NCBI GenBank assembly: GCA_022361155.1
Contig: JAKSBK010000162.1
Span: 1-40,214 of the forward strand
Origin: Pseudomonadota bacterium
GTDB lineage: Bacteria; Myxococcota_A; Polyangia; Polyangiales; JAKSBK01
Reading direction: 5' to 3'
DNA length: 40,214 nt
Shown here: piece by piece, positions 17,041-25,138 of the stretch
Position numbering within the stretch: position 1 is the stretch's first letter
Layout of the letters: each line of letters starts with the position of its first letter
Made by a program: the position numbers and the translations under genes
Notes under the pieces: generated by a model
What the model saw: only the letters and a program-made list of their open reading frames with translations
The model's database searches: none
What the model was told of the DNA's origin: nothing

Positions 17041-19221
17041 CTACAGGAATGCGACCAGGACGATGAGTAGCAAGACCGCGACGATGGCCGGGGGTCCGCC
17101 CAGCATGGCTTCGATGCGCAAGAGCAGGTGGCCGAAACGCAGTACGATGTTGGCCGTGCCCTCATTGAGCCCCTTGCGAACGATGTAGGTTTCCACGAAG
17201 GACATGGGCAGCGCGGCGATCTTGGCCAGTGCTCCAAGCAGTCCCCGCGCATTGACCACCGGATCGGTGTGCATGGTGGCGCGTGCTTCCTTCCAGGCCT
17301 CGCGCGCGACCTTGGCGCGGGGCGGCGGGCCCTCCAATGCCGACGGAACTGGAACACGCCCCGTGGGCAGCGGGATACCCACGGCGCGGTCGACAACTTT
17401 GGTGTCGAAGCGCTCGAGCGCGCGGCCGATCTGCCAGCCGGCGCGTACCGTGTACGCTTCGTACATCTCATCGATGTAGAACTTGTTCAGCAACCGCAGA
17501 TAGAAGCTCTTCCAGCGTGAAGGCAACAGGTCCGCGGCTTCCACTCGATAGCGGTCGTGGTAGAGCGCCGTGAGCCAGCCTGCCATGAAAACGAGCACGA
17601 GCAGCGCTGCAGCAATGCCCACGAGAATCGGTGACGCGTTGCTCGCCGTCAGCGCAATGCCATCGCTGGTGAACGGATCGCCCCGGCTGCCCTCCACGTA
17701 GACTTGAAACCAGGTGCCGAGGAAACCACCGGGCAGCAGGCCGGCAGCCCAGGTCAGCGCCATGACGCCGAAAGCCAGCAATGCGGGCACGACCGGGGAC
17801 GGAGTGTGGTGATGGCCACCCTGACCGTGGCCGTGGGCTTCTTCGTGCCCGTGCTCGTCGTCCCCGCCGTGTCCCCCGTGGTGCGCAAAGGCGGCGTTGA
17901 CCAACCGTCGCGTGTAGAAAGCAGTCGTAAACAACATCATGAAAACGAACGCAATCAACACCCAGTCGCCCCGGTTTTGGATCACATGACCCAAGATCTC
18001 CGTTCGAAACCATTCGCTAAAGAACGGCACCAGCACCATGCCGAGCGCGCCCAACAAGAAGAAGTAATGCAACAAGCGCCCTTGGTTGCGTTCCGGTTTT
18101 TGGCTGTTGTCGGCCCCGCCGGGCAGATGGTGGATGATCGAGGGACTGGTCAAGAACAGGTACGTCTTGACCGCGGCGTGGGTGAGCATGTGAAAGACAC
18201 CGGCCGCATACCAGCCCAGACCGCAGGCGACGAACATGATCCCCAACTGCGAAATCGTGGAATAGGCCAGGATACCCTTGATGTGGGTCTGAACGAGACC
18301 CACGGTGCCCGAGAAAAAGGCCGTCGCAGCACCGATGATCGTGACCATCAAAAGGGCGTTTGGAGCCTGATCGAAAAAGAAGTGGTTGCGGCCAACGAGA
18401 TACACACCGTCCTGGACGGCCGCGTGGATGAGCGCCGAGGCAGGAGTTGGCCCCTCCATCGCCGTGGTCAACCAGCTTGAAAAAGGCAGCTGCGCCGACT
18501 TCGCCATGGCGGCCAGCAGCAGGCAGAGCGCGATGGCAGTCGCGACCCCCTCGTCGATGCCCTGCGTTTCGATCCGATCCTGCACTTCGAGGTAATCGAG
18601 GGTGCCGAATTCCTTGGCAATCATGAAGATGGCCAACAGAAAGCCCACATCGCCAACGCGCCCCATCAGCGATGCCTTGGTCGCATGCTTGACCGCTACC
18701 GGGCGCTCGTAGTGGAAGCCGATCAGCATCGAGAGCATCAATCCGACGCCCTCCCAGCCCAGGAAGCAGGTAAGGTAGTTGCCGCCCATAACCAGCATGG
18801 CAAGCATCACGACCAGGATCGGCATGATCGTGAAGAAGCGCGGGTAGCTGCGCTCCATCTGGAAGTAGTTCCTCGAGAACCAGGCGATCGGTACCGGAAA
18901 GATCGTGGCGACGATCATCATGAACACCGCCAGCCGATCCAGCAGGAAGGCGAGCTCGATTCTCAGATCACCGCTTACGAACCAGGTCCATACGACGACG
19001 CGCTGAGGCGTAGGATCCACGAACAACACGTAGTAGAGCAGGATCCAGGAGTTGATGAATCCTGCGGTAATCGAGCCCCAGGTGAGCAGCTGCATGGTCG
19101 ACTGCGAGTACAGCCGCTCGCCCGTGAGAATGTTGGCCCAGTTCAACAGACATGCCAACAGCGGCAGCCCCGGCACCAACACCACGGTGAGCCATATGTG
19201 AAATGGTAGCTCGCTCTCCAT
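17041..19221 (-). CDS. NuoL/DabB-like antiporter subunit with His-rich loop
   Basis: A 726-residue, NuoL/NdhF/DabB-family membrane protein, the usual membrane partner of DabA. GWEGVG (TM5 Glu), AAMAKSAQLPFSSWL (TM7 Lys) and HAAVKTYLFL (TM11 Lys) are present. Two departures from NuoL stand out. The TM8 stretch HAAVQDGVYL is two residues shorter than the usual HAATMVTAGVYL. The conserved TM12 GFFSKDEIL reads FFSEWFRTEIL, without the Lys at that place. Residues 447-472 contain ten His with Asp/Glu in a cytoplasmic or periplasmic loop, a probable metal-binding segment. GGAGGT precedes the ATG. It follows dabA by 73 bases and lies in the same operon. Confidence 0.88.
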   Translation of the reverse strand: MESELPFHIWLTVVLVPGLPLLACLLNWANILTGERLYSQSTMQLLTWGSITAGFINSWILLYYVLFVDPTPQRVVVWTWFVSGDLRIELAFLLDRLAVFMMIVATIFPVPIAWFSRNYFQMERSYPRFFTIMPILVVMLAMLVMGGNYLTCFLGWEGVGLMLSMLIGFHYERPVAVKHATKASLMGRVGDVGFLLAIFMIAKEFGTLDYLEVQDRIETQGIDEGVATAIALCLLLAAMAKSAQLPFSSWLTTAMEGPTPASALIHAAVQDGVYLVGRNHFFFDQAPNALLMVTIIGAATAFFSGTVGLVQTHIKGILAYSTISQLGIMFVACGLGWYAAGVFHMLTHAAVKTYLFLTSPSIIHHLPGGADNSQKPERNQGRLLHYFFLLGALGMVLVPFFSEWFRTEILGHVIQNRGDWVLIAFVFMMLFTTAFYTRRLVNAAFAHHGGHGGDDEHGHEEAHGHGQGGHHHTPSPVVPALLAFGVMALTWAAGLLPGGFLGTWFQVYVEGSRGDPFTSDGIALTASNASPILVGIAAALLVLVFMAGWLTALYHDRYRVEAADLLPSRWKSFYLRLLNKFYIDEMYEAYTVRAGWQIGRALERFDTKVVDRAVGIPLPTGRVPVPSALEGPPPRAKVAREAWKEARATMHTDPVVNARGLLGALAKIAALPMSFVETYIVRKGLNEGTANIVLRFGHLLLRIEAMLGGPPAIVAVLLLIVLVAFL

Positions 19222-19294
19222 CCGGCAACCTCCAACGCGCTACGCGCTGCGCGTCACTGCTATCATCGCTGTGCCTTCCAGCTTTCCTGAGCCT

Positions 19295-22200
19295 CTAGCT
19301 TTGCTGAGCCTGTGCCAGGTTGATGCCTGCGCTCGGGTGCTTTTCGTCGCCGAGGTCGATGAGCGCCGGCGGCACGTAGCAACAATACTTGCCACGATAC
19401 CAATCCATCGAACGGGTCACGGTCGGGATTGGGTTCGGCTCCCTGGTGTACGGAACAAAGCCTCCGTCCTTGACGGAGAACACGCTGAGCTGCTTCGTGT
19501 CGGGATTGAGCGCCGTAAGATGCAGCCACTGTTTGGCAACCAGCGTCATGATGATGGGCTGCCGGGTCGCGATCCCCAGCAGCGCTTCCTCGGTATGCTC
19601 GATGATGAGCTGCAACCGCTGCGCCTCGTGGATATTGACCATCTGGAACGGCAGCCCGGTCCTGAGATCGCTCATGACCCCCTCCATCACACCCAAGATG
19701 CCGGCCACGTTCTGGGGGATCTTGGTGTCGCAGCCGTAGACCTTGTTGTCGACCGTGGAATGGTAGTACTCCAGGTTGATGCCGGCACCGACCGGACCGA
19801 CCGCAAACAAGATCTTCTCCAAAACCGCGCCCTCCCGGTCGAACGTGGGGTCGTAGGAGATCAGGAACATGCGTCGGTCGTAAAAGATGCCTCGCGTATG
19901 GCAGCGTCGGCCGACAAACGCGCAAGCATTGGTCGCGTGGCCGAGCTCAGGCACCGACATGGCGAAGTCGGTCGAGCGGCTCTCCACATGGCGCAACGAT
20001 CGTTCGGGCGTGGAATCCTTGGGTGAGAAGGGAAAACGACGGCAGCGCTCGTGAGCGGACATAGTCCGTGCCAGATCGAGCACGCGCACGGCCTCGAGAA
20101 AATCTTCCCGGCGTTCGGGCGGGATACGCTCGACGTCCAGGTAATCGATGGCCTCGTTGCAGGTATCGTGGCACGCGCCGACAAACCAGGTGTCGTCGGG
20201 GATGACGATGTTTTCCTTGGCCAGGGCGGCCCGGATGTTGGGCTTGTTCGCAAGTGCCGCCATGGCGCGTGCGTTGGGCGCTCCATCTTTGCCGCCACAA
20301 GCACCGCAGGAATACGCCGACTCGAAGGGGTTGTTGTAGCTGCTCGATCCATGGCCGTGAATCACGACGATCTTAGAAAACACGTCCAACAACCCGAGCT
20401 GCTTCAGAATGAACCCGAGCCTGAAGGCCTGCTGCTCGGGGGTGTAGCCGAACTGATGGCCTGCCTTGCAGGCGTCCTCGGTGCCCGACGGCGCATCCAG
20501 GGTCTGATCGCTGAGCTTGGGCGGGATCAACGCCCTGGCGAATACGTTGTCGACTTTCTTGGAAAGGCGGGGTCCGAAGACCGCCAGATACAACTGCCCA
20601 ATGATAGGCAGCCCCATCAGATCGAGCAGGAAGTAGGACGAAACCAGGTTGCGCTTGCTCTCCCAGTACAGATCGTGCATCACGTGAAGCCAGTGCAGCG
20701 CACTGGTGTGCTTTTCCATGATGCGGTCGCTGTTGCCCTCCCTGACGGCTGTCTGCACCACGGGAACCAGGTCGCTAAACATGGGCATGGCGCGGACCTC
20801 GGCGGAACCCTCCTTCATGTCGTCGGGGATCAAGTCGAGGTTGGGGTAAGCCACCTCCTTGATCGTGTTGACGGGCGTTTGCACGATCGGGCACAGGGGG
20901 TCCGTTCCGTGGCCACCGGTCCCTTCCCAGTGCATGGCCATGGCGTAGAAGCCAGCGCCGCCCAGGGTCTCCACGTCGGGATCGATCTCCTCGAGCTGCC
21001 GCCGAATGCCCTCCTCGCGCTCGTCGATGCAAAAGACAGTTTGGAATTTCGGCCGTACGACACGCTTTTCCCAGCGGGCCCGGTTGCGGTTGAGCACGAG
21101 GGGGCCGAGGATCTCGTGCCGGTAATGGTTCTCGAAGGCTGTCAGCCACACGAACCCGTGCTTGTCCGGCGGGTAGGCTTCGAGGCAATCGATCAGCGCG
21201 TCGCGCTCGCTGAGCGATAGCGAGCGAATTTGCTCACCCGAAAGGCCCAAATGCTGACCGAGGTAAAACAGCCGCATGACCTTGTTGTTGAGCGTGTGGC
21301 CTGCGGCCGTGCCCGCGAGTTTTCCGTTGCGGTGAAGCCAAGCAAGCTCGGCGACGCTCAGCCAGCGATCGTCCTGGGGGCCCGAGACCGGCGCGTCTGC
21401 AACGAGCGTCCGGGCACGATCCGCCAGGTACTCGGGCAGCGCGCCCTGGAAATAGAGCTTGCGCACCAGAAATTCGGCGGGATGCTTTTCGCAGTAGCGG
21501 CGCAGCGAGGCGATGGTGCCGTCGATCTTCCACAGCTTGCGGCAGAAGTCCGCGACAACGACGCGCTCGACGAACAAGCGGATCGCGAGGAAGTCGAGCA
21601 AGCTGGCCGGGAAGTGCTTCTGCATATAGTGTTCGGGGCGTTCGCCGCGCCAGTTCATCATACCGGCCCAGCCGGGAAGCTTGCGCGAGGTCCAGCCTAG
21701 GAACGACCCCATCCGCTCTTCGGGCACGCCCAGCGCCTCGAGCGACTCCAGGATCACGTCTTCAGGAAGCTCCGGCAGCCTGAGCAGCTCTTCCTTCCAG
21801 CCCTCGATGCCCCAGTAGCTCAACGTCTTGTCGTCTTCGAAGTTTCGCTTCCACGACTTCCACAGCCCCTGCTCACGCGCGGGCCAATGCCAGGCGGCCA
21901 TGCCGTGGTCGAGGTAGGCTCCCGCCATCAGCATCAGGTACTGGTTGATCTGGTGGCCCAGATCGACCCCGGTCAACGTTTGCAAGAAGTGTGTGTGCGT
22001 GCAGCTGTCATGCAAATGGCCCTCTTCGAGGCCGATCTTGTTGATCTCCTTGCCGACAAGCTCCTCGGCGTAGTCCAGGATCTGACGCCGTGTGTCGGCA
22101 GCGCGAAGCTTGCCCTGGAGCTCGGCATTGTCGGCTTCGCTCCTGCGCAAAGCCACCAGTTCCATCAGCGGTTCGAAGCCATCGCGACCGATGCGATCCG

Positions 22201-23476
22201 GCCCCAGATTCTCGGCGACGAGGCGCGCGAGACGTGCGCCCTTGGTCTCGCCTACCTCGTCCGCCTCCAACCTGCGCTCTTGTTCGCGATCGATCAGCCT
22301 GTCGACGCTCTGGCGAAGCTCGGGCGAAAGCGCGACCGGCACGCCACCGCGGTACTCGAGCTGCGCCATCGTATCGAGCGCCTCCACGTCGGCGCCCACG
22401 ACGTCCTGCTCGTACAGGTGCTGGGGATGCGTCGGCGAAAACGGGTCGCTCGCGCCGTACGCTGCCAGTGCGGCCTGATACAGGCTGTTGACCGCGTAGG
22501 CCTCGAGGTTGTCGCTAAAATGGCGAGCCAAGGCGCTGACCGTGCCGTAGACCCCGAAATGCCTTGGGACCAGCTTGCGAAGCAGACGTGCTTCGGCCTG
22601 AAGCCAGCGCTGCCGAATGGTCTCCGGCCGCACCAGGTCGCGGATAGGCTCGTCGTGAAAGACCCGATCGATGATGGCGAGGTAGCCTTCACGCCGGTCG
22701 AGCGGGACCGCCATGGCGCTGAACCACGGCTCGAGCTCGCCCTGGTAGGTACCGTACTTGGCTGCGGTGTCGCTGGCCCGCCTACGAGGTCTGGCGATTG
22801 GATCCAGATCGCGCTTGACCTTCTCTCGCAGCCAACCGGGCGCGTCGACGCTCGTGTGGGCCTGCACCCAATGCGCCAAGGTCCAGTCCCGACCAACGCG
22901 CTCGAGACCGGCGGTCAGCTCCTTCGCTGCCGAATCCAGCAGCGCCTTGCGCACCTTGCCGGGCACGTCGGCACGGAATTGCGAGCTGCCCTTGCCATGA
23001 GCCATGATGTACGGAAGCTGATCGGGATCGATGGGATCGATCCCGCGCACCAGGTGGGTAAGCTGCACCTCCTGGGCGTCGATCTCACGTTCGCCGATTT
23101 TCGCGAGCGTTCCCTTGACCGGCAGATCTTCTCGGTACTCGACCGCCTCCAATAGGTCTTCGTCGGTGATGCGGCCCTCGGCGTACCACTGGCGGAAGCG
23201 CGTGTTCGGCATGAAGGGCTTCGCGCCGTTGATGCGCGCGCCCGTGATGATGGACTCCTCGAACGACAGCCCCGCTTCGTCTCCCTTGCCGTGCATGTGA
23301 GAAGCGGGGATGCCCTCGCTCGACCAGTTCTCGAATGCGTGCAGCGTGTTGTGATGAACGAACGTGGTGATCGGCAGCTGCGACGGTAGATAGTGTCCAA
23401 TGTGCTCGATCTCGCCGTGCAAGCGCTCGTGAGGAGTCAGCTCTTTGCCTTCCTTGTCCCCATGTGCGTGTGCCAT
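19295..23476 (-). CDS. dabA: DabA-type inorganic carbon transporter subunit (DUF2309/UPF0753), long form
   Basis: A 1393-residue cytoplasmic DUF2309 protein. In studied DABs, DabA is a zinc enzyme resembling a beta-carbonic anhydrase that hydrates CO2 to bicarbonate vectorially, coupled to a cation gradient by the membrane subunit DabB. The expected ligands are all here: Cys816 and Asp818 in FCIDEREEGIRR, His1042 in IHGHGSSSY and Cys1057 in SAYSCGACGG. The His-to-Cys spacing of 15 equals that of Halothiobacillus DabA (His524, Cys539). The region before the catalytic Cys is about 465 residues longer than in that protein, placing this in a long-form subgroup. LPITTFVHHNTLHAF near residue 35 is the usual DUF2309 N-terminal motif. 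AGGTGAACGG precedes the ATG. The neighbours are a NuoM-like gene 101 bases upstream and a NuoL-like gene downstream. The family is certain; function here is by homology. Confidence 0.93.
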   Translation of the reverse strand: MAHAHGDKEGKELTPHERLHGEIEHIGHYLPSQLPITTFVHHNTLHAFENWSSEGIPASHMHGKGDEAGLSFEESIITGARINGAKPFMPNTRFRQWYAEGRITDEDLLEAVEYREDLPVKGTLAKIGEREIDAQEVQLTHLVRGIDPIDPDQLPYIMAHGKGSSQFRADVPGKVRKALLDSAAKELTAGLERVGRDWTLAHWVQAHTSVDAPGWLREKVKRDLDPIARPRRRASDTAAKYGTYQGELEPWFSAMAVPLDRREGYLAIIDRVFHDEPIRDLVRPETIRQRWLQAEARLLRKLVPRHFGVYGTVSALARHFSDNLEAYAVNSLYQAALAAYGASDPFSPTHPQHLYEQDVVGADVEALDTMAQLEYRGGVPVALSPELRQSVDRLIDREQERRLEADEVGETKGARLARLVAENLGPDRIGRDGFEPLMELVALRRSEADNAELQGKLRAADTRRQILDYAEELVGKEINKIGLEEGHLHDSCTHTHFLQTLTGVDLGHQINQYLMLMAGAYLDHGMAAWHWPAREQGLWKSWKRNFEDDKTLSYWGIEGWKEELLRLPELPEDVILESLEALGVPEERMGSFLGWTSRKLPGWAGMMNWRGERPEHYMQKHFPASLLDFLAIRLFVERVVVADFCRKLWKIDGTIASLRRYCEKHPAEFLVRKLYFQGALPEYLADRARTLVADAPVSGPQDDRWLSVAELAWLHRNGKLAGTAAGHTLNNKVMRLFYLGQHLGLSGEQIRSLSLSERDALIDCLEAYPPDKHGFVWLTAFENHYRHEILGPLVLNRNRARWEKRVVRPKFQTVFCIDEREEGIRRQLEEIDPDVETLGGAGFYAMAMHWEGTGGHGTDPLCPIVQTPVNTIKEVAYPNLDLIPDDMKEGSAEVRAMPMFSDLVPVVQTAVREGNSDRIMEKHTSALHWLHVMHDLYWESKRNLVSSYFLLDLMGLPIIGQLYLAVFGPRLSKKVDNVFARALIPPKLSDQTLDAPSGTEDACKAGHQFGYTPEQQAFRLGFILKQLGLLDVFSKIVVIHGHGSSSYNNPFESAYSCGACGGKDGAPNARAMAALANKPNIRAALAKENIVIPDDTWFVGACHDTCNEAIDYLDVERIPPERREDFLEAVRVLDLARTMSAHERCRRFPFSPKDSTPERSLRHVESRSTDFAMSVPELGHATNACAFVGRRCHTRGIFYDRRMFLISYDPTFDREGAVLEKILFAVGPVGAGINLEYYHSTVDNKVYGCDTKIPQNVAGILGVMEGVMSDLRTGLPFQMVNIHEAQRLQLIIEHTEEALLGIATRQPIIMTLVAKQWLHLTALNPDTKQLSVFSVKDGGFVPYTREPNPIPTVTRSMDWYRGKYCCYVPPALIDLGDEKHPSAGINLAQAQQS

Positions 23477-23577
23477 CCGTTCACCTACCTCGTTGTCTGT
23501 GCCGAAAGGACGTTGCGTCTGGACCGCCGCGGGTGATCACCCTGTTGCGCAGCGCCGGCAACGCGCCACGATTCGAG

Positions 23578-25062
23578 CTAGAAGCCACTTGCTACGGCCA
23601 CTCCGTGCCCTGCAAAGGGAGCTGCGATATGTGCCAAGGTGGGCTGCATGATGTCCATGACGAGCGAGGGGAAACACCCGAGCACGACGGCAAGGCCAAC
23701 GAGCGGAATCGCTGCGACAACCTCCGCCTTATTCATGTCCGTCAAGCCTGCCCAGCGAGCGTTCATGGGTCCCATGAAGACCTTGTCGATGGCCCGCAGT
23801 GAATACGCCATCCCGACCAGAACCCCCGCACTGCCGACCATGACCCACAGACCCTGAGCCTGAATGGAAGCCGTCATGGCGTGGAACTCGCCCACGAAAC
23901 CCGAGAAACCCGGCAGGCCCATCGCAGCAAGCAACGTAGCGATGGTAAACGCAGAATAGACGGGCACGCGCGTAACCAGGCCGCCAAAGTCGCTCAACTG
24001 ACGGCAGTGCGTCTTGGAGTAGAGCCAGCCGACCAACATAAAGGCGGCGGCCGCCAGGATACCGTGGGAGAGCATCTGCATGCTGGCGCCGACAAACCCC
24101 GCGGTGCTCAAGCTTGCCGTCCCCATCATCACGAAGCCCATGTGGCTGATGGAGGAGAAGGCCACCATGCCCTTGAGATCGGTTTGGCGCCATGCCAGCA
24201 CGGCGCCATAAACCAGATTGATAACACCAAGAATCATCAGGTACTGAGCGAACCACTCAAGTCCGAGCGGCAGCATTTCCCCTGCACGCAACACACCGTA
24301 GGCTCCCATCTTCAACAGCACACCGGACAGCAGCATGCTCAGAGGGGTGGGCGCTTCCACGTGCGCCAGCGCCAACCAGCCGTGGAAAGGGAAAGCGGGG
24401 ATTTTGACTGCAAAACCAAGGAACAGACCGACGAAAACGAGTGCCTGAAACTCCGTATCCCAGCCACGGGCGATCTCGACCATCTTGTCCATGTCAAAGG
24501 TGTGCACCGGCGAGTTCAGGTAGATGGTCATCATCGCCAGAAGCACCACCAAGGAGCCGCCAAGCGTGTATAGAAAGATGGTCACGGTCGCGGCCATGCG
24601 GTTCTTGCCACCCCAGATCCCGATCAGGAAATACAGCGGGAGCAGCGAGATCTCGAAGAACATGTAGAACACGAGCCAATCGTGGGCGATGAACACCCCG
24701 ATCATCGAGAACTCGAGCAGCAGGAACCACACGTATAGGCCCTTGGGTCGATCCGTGTACCAGGCGCAGGCCACCATGGCAGAAAAAGCCAGCAGGGTCG
24801 TCAACAGCAGCAGCGGATACGACAGCCCGTCGACTCCGATGTAGTACTCCATCCCGATCTCGGGATCCCAGGGATAGCGTTCCACGAACTGCAAGCCACC
24901 GTGCGGATCGAACGATCCCAAAAGCCCCCACGACAGCACGAGCGAGCCCGCCGAAGCCAGGATTGCTATCGCTCGAATCCGGACCAACGCGTCCTTGGGC
25001 ATCATCAGAACGATGACCAGGGCGATAGCCGGCAACCACAGAACGACATTTAAGATACCCAC
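23578..25062 (-). CDS. NuoM-like antiporter subunit, first in DAB-type operon
   Basis: A 494-residue membrane protein, the most canonical NuoM relative of the three. The Glu in MFFEISLLPLYFLIGIWG (TM5), the Lys in GFAVKIPAFPFHGWL (TM7), AHVEAPTP, the Lys in SGVLLKMGAYGVLR (TM8) and the Glu in GFSGFVGEFHA (TM12) are all kept. I start it at GTG 25062 because GAGG lies six bases upstream and the protein then begins with a membrane helix (NVVLWLPAIALVIVLMMP). Longer readings add about 88 residues of non-membrane, low-plausibility sequence. It lies between the SulP gene and dabA with gaps of 76 and 101 bases. Confidence 0.89.
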   Translation of the reverse strand: MGILNVVLWLPAIALVIVLMMPKDALVRIRAIAILASAGSLVLSWGLLGSFDPHGGLQFVERYPWDPEIGMEYYIGVDGLSYPLLLLTTLLAFSAMVACAWYTDRPKGLYVWFLLLEFSMIGVFIAHDWLVFYMFFEISLLPLYFLIGIWGGKNRMAATVTIFLYTLGGSLVVLLAMMTIYLNSPVHTFDMDKMVEIARGWDTEFQALVFVGLFLGFAVKIPAFPFHGWLALAHVEAPTPLSMLLSGVLLKMGAYGVLRAGEMLPLGLEWFAQYLMILGVINLVYGAVLAWRQTDLKGMVAFSSISHMGFVMMGTASLSTAGFVGASMQMLSHGILAAAAFMLVGWLYSKTHCRQLSDFGGLVTRVPVYSAFTIATLLAAMGLPGFSGFVGEFHAMTASIQAQGLWVMVGSAGVLVGMAYSLRAIDKVFMGPMNARWAGLTDMNKAEVVAAIPLVGLAVVLGCFPSLVMDIMQPTLAHIAAPFAGHGVAVASGF

Positions 25063-25138
25063 ATCGGACCTCGAAACGGCGTGCAGATTGTACTGGCGGT
25101 AGGGAAAGCCAGGCGCGGTACAGGAAGCGTGCCTGAGT

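Noticed and set aside
20051-21220. A long open frame on the plus strand opposite dabA (similar ones lie opposite nuo, trkH and SulP genes)
   Set aside because: The translations are rich in Arg, His and Gln and show no family pattern; they are antisense shadows of GC-rich coding sequence.
13785-25062. A respiratory complex I (nuo) operon
   Set aside because: Only NuoL- and NuoM-like antiporter subunits occur, interleaved with dabA and SulP; no NuoA-K or N and no hydrophilic subunits are present. DAB membership explains the set better.
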